NCBI GenBank assembly: GCA_038206355.1
Contig: JBBRAY010000020.1
Span: forward strand, 1 to 61,241
Source of the DNA: JAPLDB01 sp038206355
GTDB lineage: Bacteria; Bacteroidota; Bacteroidia; AKYH767-A; 2013-40CM-41-45
DNA length: 61,241 nt
Reading direction: 5' to 3'
Numbering within the stretch: position 1 is the stretch's first letter; the number at the start of each line of letters is the position of its first letter. Under the pieces are notes generated by a model. The model had not been told where the DNA came from, did no database searches, and saw only the letters and a program-made list of their open reading frames with translations. The position numbers and the translations under genes are program-made. Below, piece after piece: positions 26,570 to 34,795 of this stretch.

Positions 26570-27835
26570 TTAGGCAACGAGCTTAAAGGATCTGTACACA
26601 TCCGTCATTGTTGCACTGGATTCATCTAATGCAATCGGCAGGTTTTTAGCGATGCAATTCAGCAGTCCGTCTATGTCCTCAATGGAGAGTTTATTATTGA
26701 GAGGGATACGAAGTCCGGTATTGTTGAATGACACACTCGGGAATACAGACAGATTTACGTAGTAACCGTTTTTCATCAGTCGGTTTACCATGTTGTATCC
26801 TGTATCCGGTTTACCTACGCCAATAAAACCAATCGGTGAATAGGATTCATTGATCAATGGAAGTCCGAGTTGTTTCGTTTTTGCGTTGAAGTAATCTACT
26901 TTTTCATGCAGTTCATTCTGCATGGTATAAATCTCATCACTCAAATGAATCTTCGCGGATTCAATTACGGCTCCCAGAACCATCGGCGGCATCTGGATGG
27001 AAAAGATAAATGACTTACCCACATTTCTTACCAGCTGATAAGATGCTTTTTCAGGAAATACTAAAAGTCCTCCGGCAACGCCGAATGCTTTTGTCAATCC
27101 TGTTGTGAGGTACAGACGTTCATGAAAATCGGTCTGGCTTAAAACATAACCGGTTCCATTAGGCCCTGCCCAGCTCATTCCATGGATATCGTCAATATAT
27201 AAGTGGAACTGCTCATATTGTTCGAGCATATTGTGCAACTCTTTTACGGGTGCAAAATCTCCCTGCATTGAATAAACGCCATCGCACATGTACCAAACCT
27301 TTCGGTATTGTTTGGATAATTCCCTGATGCGCTCTTCCAGAATATCCATTCTGTTGTGCCGCACAAGTTCAACCTTGATGTTGCGCATCCGCAAACCATA
27401 TACAGCATTCTGAATGCTGTCATGCGCCTGTGAATCGAGGATCACTGCATCATTATCGTCAACTAGTACGGGAATGTTGGTGAGGTGTCCGAGTGTAAGT
27501 GATTGTACGAGTACCGTCGGCTTACCGAACATATCAACCATTAAATCCTCTGCTTCCTTATAATACCTCGACGAAACATAAGCGCGTGAAGAAGAGAACT
27601 GCGTTCCGTATTTACGGATGGCATCAATCGCTCCTTCACTCAGTCGCTTGTCGTATTCAAGTCCGAGATAGCCACATGAACCAAAAAATAAAAGGTCCTG
27701 TCCACGGATACGGATATGCTTTCCGTCGAGTGACATGTCTTCTGTTTCATTGTGTACAATACCAAGTTGGGCAGCAAGGCTGGCCACCTGATTCACGATC
27801 TCCATTTGTTGGGCGTGCTTTGTTTTCTGTTCCAT
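26570..27835 (-). CDS. PLP-dependent enzyme of the alpha-oxoamine synthase family
   Basis: A 421-aa fold-type I PLP enzyme related to 8-amino-7-oxononanoate and serine palmitoyl synthases. GSCGYLGLEYDKRL opens the core, SSSRAYVSSRYY and LDSQAHDSIQNA follow, and the PLP lysine is expected at Lys249 in TTGLTKAFGVAGG. Two variations are seen: DDIHGMS at 215-221, where relatives have DEAHS/G-x-G, and TGLTKAFG instead of TFSKAFG. These suggest a specialised substrate. No acyl carrier protein or lipid A gene is next to it, so a role in amino-lipid synthesis is inference only. It is followed 157 bp downstream by the epimerase on the same strand. Confidence 0.8.
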   Translation of the reverse strand: MEQKTKHAQQMEIVNQVASLAAQLGIVHNETEDMSLDGKHIRIRGQDLLFFGSCGYLGLEYDKRLSEGAIDAIRKYGTQFSSSRAYVSSRYYKEAEDLMVDMFGKPTVLVQSLTLGHLTNIPVLVDDNDAVILDSQAHDSIQNAVYGLRMRNIKVELVRHNRMDILEERIRELSKQYRKVWYMCDGVYSMQGDFAPVKELHNMLEQYEQFHLYIDDIHGMSWAGPNGTGYVLSQTDFHERLYLTTGLTKAFGVAGGLLVFPEKASYQLVRNVGKSFIFSIQMPPMVLGAVIESAKIHLSDEIYTMQNELHEKVDYFNAKTKQLGLPLINESYSPIGFIGVGKPDTGYNMVNRLMKNGYYVNLSVFPSVSFNNTGLRIPLNNKLSIEDIDGLLNCIAKNLPIALDESSATMTDVYRSFKLVA

Positions 27836-27974
27836 AAAATCCTTAAATAAACTTGAAAATGATCCCTCGATAAAAATAAAACAAAATTCTGATAGTACAA
27901 AAGGATTGTTAAAAGGGTGCTCGCGGAACCGGATATCTGGTCGCCGGGGGAACCGGAATGGCAGGAATTACAAA

Positions 27975-28793
27975 TTAATATATGAAGCCTACAGTTAGTC
28001 CTCCTCCGAGGATAATTGGTAAATTTTTACCGAAATAAAGGTGTGAAAAGGCATAATTAAAGTCTACATCCTGCTCATCCTTAGGCAATGTGGCTTTGTA
28101 ACTGGAATACTGGAGGGCGAAGCCAATGCCACCAAAGTAATCCATTGTCAGAAAATTATCGATGATATATTGCCTGCCGAAAAGTATATTAAAGCCATAG
28201 TTCGAAAAATTAATCTTCCCACTTTCACCTGTTGAAGTATAGCGGCTATAAATAAATTCCGGTTTGAAATAGCTACCCTGCAACGGTGGATTGTGTCGCA
28301 TTCCTTTTCTGATTTCTTCTGTGAGCCAGATAAATTTTATTCCGGCTTTAACAAAATATCCGACAGCGGGTTTGATTGCCGTTGATATTCTCGGGCCGAT
28401 GTATGCTGCTTTAATTTCGACATTCATTCCCGGTTTCAGCATTTGTTCATAGCCAATGGTAATATGATTAAGAACAGGTGCAATGAAATCTGCTTTCAGT
28501 CCGTGCGTCTTTTCCTTTAATGCCACGTCAGGCGATACTGCCCGTAGGTCATATAGAATAGTAACGTGTGTACCATTCTCAAAAATAATTTCCTTGACAT
28601 TATTTTTATAAATCTCAATCGGCGGTCCGGTTTTCTGACCCTGACGGCGGAATTTTATTTTATCCCTTCCCACTTCAAGCACCTTTACTTTAATAGAATC
28701 ATTATTGGTACGGACAATAATATCCTGCGCGAAAGATGACTTGCCTTTCAGCATAAAGGTTACAATGAAAAAACAAAAGGCAAATTGTCTCAT
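27975..28793 (-). CDS. hypothetical outer-membrane-like protein
   Basis: A 272-aa exported protein of unknown function. The signal peptide (residues 1-22, ..KGKSSFAQ) is followed by a small beta domain (DIIVRTNNDSIKVKVLEVGR ...). A stretch of alternating hydrophobic strands then ends on a terminal aromatic residue (GGGLTVGFIY), consistent with a small outer-membrane beta-barrel. The gene is divergent from 28944 across 150 bp of AT-rich DNA. It was not assigned to any named family. Confidence 0.6.
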   Translation of the reverse strand: MRQFAFCFFIVTFMLKGKSSFAQDIIVRTNNDSIKVKVLEVGRDKIKFRRQGQKTGPPIEIYKNNVKEIIFENGTHVTILYDLRAVSPDVALKEKTHGLKADFIAPVLNHITIGYEQMLKPGMNVEIKAAYIGPRISTAIKPAVGYFVKAGIKFIWLTEEIRKGMRHNPPLQGSYFKPEFIYSRYTSTGESGKINFSNYGFNILFGRQYIIDNFLTMDYFGGIGFALQYSSYKATLPKDEQDVDFNYAFSHLYFGKNLPIILGGGLTVGFIY

Positions 28794-28943
28794 TTAATTC
28801 CTCACAAATTAACTCTAAAATTTTTAAAATAAAAATTACCCTGCTTTAATAGTGTAAAAAAGGTGAAAGATTTTTTTGATTTTTTAACAAACCATTACAG
28901 TCTGGTTTGCGTTTCGCAGGAAAGAAATAAACGCAAACTTATT

Positions 28944-29801
28944 ATGATTACTGAAAAAATGAAAAATCCCAAAATCCTGGCAATTACTGCCACCATCTTT
29001 TTAATGGTATCCCTTATTGGAACCGTATTTTATTATCAAAGTAACCGCACTATTAGCGGGATACTTGAAACTGAAAAATCCCGCACTGCTTCTCTTGAGT
29101 CAGAAAAAGCAAAACTTACAGGAGAAATTGGACATTACATTCAGACAAACACTGAATTAACCGGTGCAAACGGTACGCTTCAGTCTTCCCTGACAGATGC
29201 CAATTCACAAATAAGTGCTAACGAAGCCCGAATTAAAAAACTGACGAAAGATCTGGCTCAGATAGGATTGTTGAAAAACCAGATTGCGCAAATACAACAG
29301 TCGAAGAAAGCTGCCGAAGACAAAGCTTTCGCAGATAAACAAGCGCTTACCAATGAAAACATGGCTTTGAATTCGAAGCTTGACCGATTGAAAGGTGAGA
29401 ATAAAGAACTTGCTGAAAATCTTGATATTCTCAGTGCCATGAATGGTGATAACTTCAGGATTGATGCAACAAAAAGAAAAGACCGCATCACAGTCCTTGC
29501 CGGCCGTACAAAAAAAGTACAGGTAAGTTTTGAACTGCCATACAACAGTGAAGCCGATATTAAATTTAACATCACGCGTCCTGATGGAAAAAAACTTACA
29601 GGAAACAATGATGGCATCACTTACATCGTAAAAAATGCTGAAACGATGAGCGCCAGTCTTACTAAAACCCCTATCAGCAAAACACCTAAGAAAGTGGAGA
29701 TGACATATACTCCGAAAGAAAAACTAAAACCCGGTATCTACCAGATTGAAATGGTGAATAAAGGAAAACACGTTGCAACATGCCAGTTTAAGCTGAGATA
29801 A
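28944..29801 (+). CDS. membrane-anchored coiled-coil protein
   Basis: A 285-aa protein from the ATG at 28944 (27 upstream open codons starting with GTG look untranslated). One transmembrane segment near the N-terminus (ILAITATIFLMVSLIGTVFY) is followed by a long coiled coil (residues about 35-165, heptads rich in Leu, Lys, Glu, Asn). A C-terminal beta domain (KVQVSFELPYNSEADIKFNI ... GIYQIEMVNKGKHV) looks Ig-like. A periplasmic spacer or scaffold role is plausible but not shown. A strong terminator follows at 29829. Confidence 0.7.
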   Translation: MITEKMKNPKILAITATIFLMVSLIGTVFYYQSNRTISGILETEKSRTASLESEKAKLTGEIGHYIQTNTELTGANGTLQSSLTDANSQISANEARIKKLTKDLAQIGLLKNQIAQIQQSKKAAEDKAFADKQALTNENMALNSKLDRLKGENKELAENLDILSAMNGDNFRIDATKRKDRITVLAGRTKKVQVSFELPYNSEADIKFNITRPDGKKLTGNNDGITYIVKNAETMSASLTKTPISKTPKKVEMTYTPKEKLKPGIYQIEMVNKGKHVATCQFKLR

Positions 29802-29828
29802 GCAACAATTAAATTATTCGAGTAAAGT

Positions 29829-29865
29829 GAAGAGCCCGTTTCAATGAGACGGGCTCTTCGTTTTT
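29829..29865 (+). terminator. strong intrinsic terminator
   Basis: The stem GAAGAGCCCGTTTC / GAGACGGGCTCTTC (14 bp, one G-T pair) has a 3-base loop and is followed by a T run. It ends the coiled-coil gene at 28944. Confidence 0.93.
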
Positions 29866-29941
29866 GTAAAGTCTCATCCGAAGCCGTAACCATGTACACA
29901 AATTAGTTTTTGCAGAGCGGAATTGTCACTGACGTTTTTTT

Positions 29942-29949
29942 TACTTTCA
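29942..29949 (+). promoter_or_regulatory. candidate -7 element for the gene at 29965
   Basis: TACTTTCA lies 15 bases before the ATG, inside a T-rich stretch. It is the same variant box as before pyrF and supports a short leader. Confidence 0.35.
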
Positions 29950-29964
29950 CAAAAATAAGTCATC

Positions 29965-30888
29965 ATGAAAGCAATTGTATTTGTCACGGCATTTTGTTTT
30001 TGCTCCGTCTTTTGTATCGCCCAAAACGAGTTATTAAATCCCGGACTAGAATATTACATTACGTGTCCCGGATTTGGACAGTTTAGCAGTGCTTATATTA
30101 ATAACTGGAGCAAACCCACATACGGCAGTACCGATTATTATCATTACAACTGTCCGGGAATAATTCCCACACAGCAGGTACCACATTCCGGTGATGCCTA
30201 TGCCGGAATCATCTGTTACAACTACGGAACAGAATACAGGGAATACATGACCGGAACACTGGCCTCTCCCCTTATTCCCGGTGCTACTTATTACTGCGAA
30301 TTTTATGTGAGTTTAAATGACGGATACATACAAGCCATTAAAGAAATCGGAGCATACTTCAGCACCACTCCACCCGGCCCCTACCCCAATGCACTGCACG
30401 TACCGGTAACGCCTCAGGTGGAAAATACAATAATACTTCTGGATGATACCGCTTCATGGATGCGCATCTCGGGATATTTTCTTGCTGCCGGCGGAGAACA
30501 ATATATTACCATTGGTAATTTCAACAATGACACGAACACAACTATTGTTCAGGTGGGAAACACCGGTAGCTATGGCGCCTATTATTTCGTGGATGATGCG
30601 TGGGTGTCGCTGAGTGAAGGAACGGGAGTGGTGGAAATAGAGAATGGGGAGTTTAATTTATATCCAAATCCCGTGGGGAATAAGTTGGCAGTAAGCAGTG
30701 GGCAGTATGCAATTGATGCCGTTTCCATTTTCAATTCTCTTGGAAAAAAGATGCTTACGGTAAGATCAATTCATGAGACAGACTTCAATGGTTATGAATT
30801 AGATCTCGGAATGCTATCTCCCGGAATGTATGTAGTTGAAGTTAGATGCGGCGAAAAAGTATTCCGAAAAAAAATTATCCGGCAATAA
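29965..30888 (+). CDS. T9SS cargo protein with type A sorting domain
   Basis: A 307-aa secreted protein. A Sec signal peptide (residues 1-19, ..SVFCIAQ) precedes a beta-sandwich-like domain (ELLNPGLEYYITCPGFGQFS ... YYFVDDAWVSL) of the kind found in Bacteroidota surface proteins. A type A C-terminal sorting domain follows (EFNLYPNPVGNKL ... GLxxGMYVVEVRCGEKVF). It should be exported by the PorU/PorV system encoded at 11-16 kb. Inside the sorting domain, bases 30683-30714 belong to the ggcagt-type repeat found elsewhere, translated as LAVSSGQYAID. The ligand or substrate is unknown. Confidence 0.82.
   Translation: MKAIVFVTAFCFCSVFCIAQNELLNPGLEYYITCPGFGQFSSAYINNWSKPTYGSTDYYHYNCPGIIPTQQVPHSGDAYAGIICYNYGTEYREYMTGTLASPLIPGATYYCEFYVSLNDGYIQAIKEIGAYFSTTPPGPYPNALHVPVTPQVENTIILLDDTASWMRISGYFLAAGGEQYITIGNFNNDTNTTIVQVGNTGSYGAYYFVDDAWVSLSEGTGVVEIENGEFNLYPNPVGNKLAVSSGQYAIDAVSIFNSLGKKMLTVRSIHETDFNGYELDLGMLSPGMYVVEVRCGEKVFRKKIIRQ
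30683..30714. repeat. ggcagt-type repeat inside a sorting domain
   Basis: AGTTGGCAGTAAGCAGTGGG followed by CAGTATGCAATT. It is nearly identical to the copy at 43644-43674, which lies at the same place in another sorting domain, and related to the non-coding copy at 36227-36248. Confidence 0.8.
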
Positions 30889-30917
30889 AAAATACAATCA
30901 CCTCATACCGATGACAC

Positions 30918-31775
30918 TTATATCAGTTTCATCAGGTATTCGCCATAACCACTTTTTACCAATGGCTCTGCAGCTTTCCGTAACTGATCAATATTGATAA
31001 AGCCTCTACGGTAGGCGATCTCTTCAATACAACCAATCTTCTGGCCTTGTCTTTCTTCAATGACCTGCACAAATTGCGATGCCTGCATGAGAGAATTGAA
31101 AGTACCTGTGTCGAGCCAGGCTGTTCCGCGTTCAAGGATGCCGACTTTCAGTTTACCTTTTTCCAAATAAATCCGGTTGACATCTGTAATTTCATATTCA
31201 CCACGGGCGCTTGGTTTCAGTCCTTTGGCAATTTCAACAATGGAGTTGTCGTAAAAATAAAGTCCGGGAACAGCAAAGTTGGATTTTGGTTTTACAGGCT
31301 TCTCTTCTATGGAAATGGCTTTAAAGTCTTTATCAAACTCAACCACACCATACCTTTCCGGATCGCTGACGTGGTAGGCAAACACCACTCCACCTTCAGG
31401 ATTTTTATTGTTCCTCAGTAGTCGGCCCAACCCCTGACCATAAAATATATTGTCACCAAGCACCAACGCAACACTGTCTTTACCGATAAACTTTTCACCG
31501 ATCACAAATGCCTGTGCCAGTCCATTGGGTACTGCTTGCTCTTCATAGGTAAAAGAACAACCGATGGAAGATCCGTCGCCCAGCAAACGTCGAAAACCCG
31601 GCAGGTCGTGGGGTGTGGAGATGATGAGAATTTCCCTGATGTCGGCCATCATTAAAATACTCAGTGGATAATAAATCATCGGCTTATCATAAACCGGCAT
31701 GAGTTGTTTACTCACTGCAAGTGTGAGCGGATGCAATCGTGTGCCGGAACCGCCGGCGAGAATAATTCCCTTCAT
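30918..31775 (-). CDS. rfbA: glucose-1-phosphate thymidylyltransferase
   Basis: A 285-aa nucleotidyltransferase making dTDP-glucose from glucose-1-phosphate and dTTP, the first step to dTDP-L-rhamnose and related sugars. The motif GGSGTRLHPLT is at residues 8-18, with KQLMPVYDKPMIYYPLS following. LVLGDNIFYGQGL and the EEKPVKPKSN segment are also present. The length fits the RmlA short form. Other rml genes are not adjacent, though an RmlD-like reductase is at 4696. It is convergent with the T9SS cargo gene at 29965. Upstream lies the repeat-bounded region 31806-32215. Confidence 0.95.
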   Translation of the reverse strand: MKGIILAGGSGTRLHPLTLAVSKQLMPVYDKPMIYYPLSILMMADIREILIISTPHDLPGFRRLLGDGSSIGCSFTYEEQAVPNGLAQAFVIGEKFIGKDSVALVLGDNIFYGQGLGRLLRNNKNPEGGVVFAYHVSDPERYGVVEFDKDFKAISIEEKPVKPKSNFAVPGLYFYDNSIVEIAKGLKPSARGEYEITDVNRIYLEKGKLKVGILERGTAWLDTGTFNSLMQASQFVQVIEERQGQKIGCIEEIAYRRGFINIDQLRKAAEPLVKSGYGEYLMKLI

Positions 31776-31805
31776 TTTTGTTTCGGATAATATTTAATAT
31801 TCAGT

Positions 31806-32215
31806 TACCCCTTCGAATAACGAATTGGCTGCGAATATGCGAATTACTAATTGATTAACCCTTCGAATAACGTATCGGTTGCGAATAGACGAATTGCGAA
31901 GGTTCGTTCACCGGATCAAGGCTCAACATTAGAGTTTTATATCTGTGAGACATTAATAATTCTCTTGCACTTTACACCTTCCTTCGTAAAATTTAAAAGA
32001 ATTGCAAGTTTGAGATCACTTTTCTTAATGTAATCAAGGACCTGATCAATATGAGTTTTCGAAAAGCGCTCATCCTTTTTCTGAATTAATAAATTGAAAA
32101 GCAAAATTCAGGAATACAATTCAAATACCGGTACTGATAAAATAGAATATCTTTTACCCAATCAACAATTCGAGATTCGCCTATTCGTTTATCTTATTCG
32201 CTATTCGAAGGGGTA
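31806..32215. repeat. inverted-repeat-bounded segment
   Basis: TACCCCTTCGAATAACGAAT (31806-31825) and ATTCGCTATTCGAAGGGGTA (32196-32215) are inverted copies matching at 19 of 20 positions. The left arm is also tandemly duplicated (second copy from about 31857, CCCTTCGAATAACG). Between the arms lies the decayed GxxExxY gene fragment listed next. The segment fills nearly all of the rfbA-RND transporter gap. Confidence 0.8.
31937..32107 (-). pseudogene. GxxExxY protein, C-terminal remnant
   Basis: On the minus strand an open stretch of 56 codons plus stop reads LFNLLIQKKDERFSKTHIDQ then VLDYIKKSDLKLAILLNF and ends KRIINVSQI. This matches the C-terminal end of GxxExxY-family proteins (..Q.L.YLK...LKLGLLINF......KR.IN), a PD-(D/E)XK-nuclease-like family frequent in Bacteroidota. 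An in-frame TGA cuts it off upstream, there is no start codon, and the N-terminal GxxExxY part is missing, so it is a decayed fragment. Identification is by pattern memory. Confidence 0.65.
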
Positions 32216-32220
32216 ATTAT

Positions 32221-34617
32221 TCACTCCTTCTCCACAGGAGCACCTTGTATTTGCAGCTCATCCAGTTCCACATCCTCATCTTCATCATAAATTGAAATCA
32301 ACGGATCTTTCATAAAGGCGCGGGTGAGGACGCGCTTCTCAAGTGAAAGTAAAAGCGCAGGCAGAAAAACAAGGTTGCTGAACATGGCAATAAGAAGTGT
32401 TACTGATATCAGTACGCCAAGTGCTGAAGTACCACCGAAATTAGAAGCGGTGAAAATAAAAAATCCGAAAAATAAAATCACTGCAGTATAAACCATGCTT
32501 ACACCGGTTTCCTGAATCGTAACCGATACTGTTTTGGAAATGCTTCCTGCCTGGCGTTTCAGCTCCTGCCTGTACTTGGTAAGAAAATATAAAGTTCCAT
32601 CGGATGCAATACCGAAAGCAATGCTGAAGATCAGGATTGTTGAAGGCTTCAATGAGATGTGTGAAAACCCCATGATGCCGGCGGTAATGATTAACGGAAC
32701 GAGTGAAGGTATGAGTGCAATAATTACCATTCTGAATGACATAAATAACATAAACATGATGCCACCAATAAGCACAATGGCAAGGATTACGCTCTCTTTC
32801 AGATTGATTTGAAGATAGTCGTTGTTCTTAAGAAAGATAATTGAATTGCCGGTAAGCGATACATCATAATCCTTCGGATCAAAAACTGAATCCACACGCG
32901 GGCGGATTTCATCCAGCAATTTTTTCATTTTAATACTTCCGATATCAGCAACCTGAATACTGATTCGCGTTGCTTGCTTTGTACTATCAAGTATTGAACG
33001 GAACATTCTTTCATTTCCCTTTGCAGTGCCTGAATAGTTTTTAAGCCGTCCGAGTTCTTCCACATTTGGAATAATATATCGTCTCGGATCACCGTCATAT
33101 AAGCCCTGATAAGAAAATTTTATTCCTTCGGCGATTGAAACAGGTTCTGAAAACTCAGGATAACCCGCAAATATTTTCTGGAGGCGATTGATCTTATATA
33201 ATGTCTGAATGGCCAATGCTCCTCCCGGTTTTCTTGTGTCAATATTCACTTCAAAAGGAAGCACGCCACGAAAATTTTTCTCAAAGAATTTTAAGTCGGT
33301 ATAAATGACATCTTTTTTAGGAAGGTCATCCACTACATACCCCACTGTGGTCATTTTGGTAATGCCGAAAATACTGATGGCAATTACGACAAGTACAATA
33401 AGGTAAAACCTTCTACGGTAGCGGTGAACCCACACATCAATTTTATCCAGGATTAAATTGATTCCTTTCCTGTCGAGGTGACGAATCTGTTTCGGATTCG
33501 GTGGAGGCATAAAACTGAAGACTACAGGGATAAAGATAAGGGAGATCATGTACGTCAACATCACATTGAGTGCTGCCGTAATTCCGAATTCCTGTAAGAT
33601 GGCACTATGCGTAAAATAAAAAACAAAGAAGCCGATGGCAGTAGTTACGTTTGCAAAAAAAGTAGTGACGCCGATTCTTGAAATCGTCCGCGACAGCGCC
33701 CTTGCCTGATTGCTATGCTTTGCAAATTCCTGCTGGTATTTATTCAGCAATAAAATACAGTTGGGAACACCGATGACAATAATGAGTGGTGCAATGAGCG
33801 AAGACAGGATGGTAATTTTATACCCGAGCAATACGAGCGTTCCGAAACTCCAGATTACACCCATCATCACGACAAGCATTGGAAACAACACAGGATAAAA
33901 AGATCGGAAGAAAAAAAGCAGGATGCACGCTGTGATGAGGATCGCGAGTATTAAAAATAATTTCATCTCACTTACCACCTTTGCAGTGACTGCCGTCCTG
34001 ATATAAGGCAATCCGGAGTAATGCAACTCCAGGTTATTTGCCGCTGCAAATTTGTCGCCTATCTGTTTGATGTGTTGAACTATTTCAATTCGGCTCTTTG
34101 TATTGATCTTACTCTGATCCAGCGTGACGGCCATTACCGTCACATTTGTTTCTTTATTGAAAAGCAACCCGTCATAAAATGGCAGTTGCATGAGAATGGA
34201 TTCCACGGAATCAACTTCTGCCTGTGAAACAGGTTTGCGGGTGAGGATTGGTTTGAAATCGAGTTGTTGCAGGGAATCATTCCTTAGCACATTGAAACTG
34301 CGTGCAGTAGAAATAACTTCCTGAATACCCTCAACATTTTTTATTTCCTGTGTGAGGTCGTACCAGTTATTAAAAAGCGCAAGTTTGAAAAGGTCTTCGC
34401 TCTGAAAACCAATAATCATCACCGATCCGTCTTCCCCGAATTTCTGTTTGAATTTATTGTAAGTAACAAGTGTGGAGTCATTATCAGGTAGAATCTTAGC
34501 TGTCTCGTAACTCAGCTTCACACGAAATGATAAAAACAACATCACTCCGGTAATCAGGCACAGAGAAATGAGCATGATCAACCGGTTCCGTAAAATAATT
34601 CTTGCGAGCTTCTCCAT
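32221..34617 (-). CDS. RND/MMPL family transporter
   Basis: A 798-aa inner-membrane protein with two similar halves, each with one helix, a large periplasmic loop and five clustered helices (about 12 in total). SSLIAPLIIVIGVPNCILLL and PSTILIFSIAFGIASDGTLY are the paired helix-4 regions typical of RND proteins of the MMPL/hopanoid-exporter type; the Asp of SDGTLY is the expected proton-relay residue in the second half. Such proteins export lipids or hydrophobic compounds. The C-terminal acidic tail (IYDEDEDVELDEL) is cytoplasmic. No membrane-fusion or TolC-like partner is adjacent, which fits the lipid-exporter branch. Confidence 0.85.
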   Translation of the reverse strand: MEKLARIILRNRLIMLISLCLITGVMLFLSFRVKLSYETAKILPDNDSTLVTYNKFKQKFGEDGSVMIIGFQSEDLFKLALFNNWYDLTQEIKNVEGIQEVISTARSFNVLRNDSLQQLDFKPILTRKPVSQAEVDSVESILMQLPFYDGLLFNKETNVTVMAVTLDQSKINTKSRIEIVQHIKQIGDKFAAANNLELHYSGLPYIRTAVTAKVVSEMKLFLILAILITACILLFFFRSFYPVLFPMLVVMMGVIWSFGTLVLLGYKITILSSLIAPLIIVIGVPNCILLLNKYQQEFAKHSNQARALSRTISRIGVTTFFANVTTAIGFFVFYFTHSAILQEFGITAALNVMLTYMISLIFIPVVFSFMPPPNPKQIRHLDRKGINLILDKIDVWVHRYRRRFYLIVLVVIAISIFGITKMTTVGYVVDDLPKKDVIYTDLKFFEKNFRGVLPFEVNIDTRKPGGALAIQTLYKINRLQKIFAGYPEFSEPVSIAEGIKFSYQGLYDGDPRRYIIPNVEELGRLKNYSGTAKGNERMFRSILDSTKQATRISIQVADIGSIKMKKLLDEIRPRVDSVFDPKDYDVSLTGNSIIFLKNNDYLQINLKESVILAIVLIGGIMFMLFMSFRMVIIALIPSLVPLIITAGIMGFSHISLKPSTILIFSIAFGIASDGTLYFLTKYRQELKRQAGSISKTVSVTIQETGVSMVYTAVILFFGFFIFTASNFGGTSALGVLISVTLLIAMFSNLVFLPALLLSLEKRVLTRAFMKDPLISIYDEDEDVELDELQIQGAPVEKE

Positions 34618-34795
34618 TGCGTTCTTTGGGATGCGGGTAAAAATAGTAAAGATTAAATTGCGTCATCGAAAAATTACCACTTTCCGGAAGTATTCATCGC
34701 CTATCAATAAATTAAACATTCCCATCAACTTCCCATTTTGTTAATCCAATTACTTGTAATATTATTGTGAGATGCTGTATGCAGCAGATTTTGCA

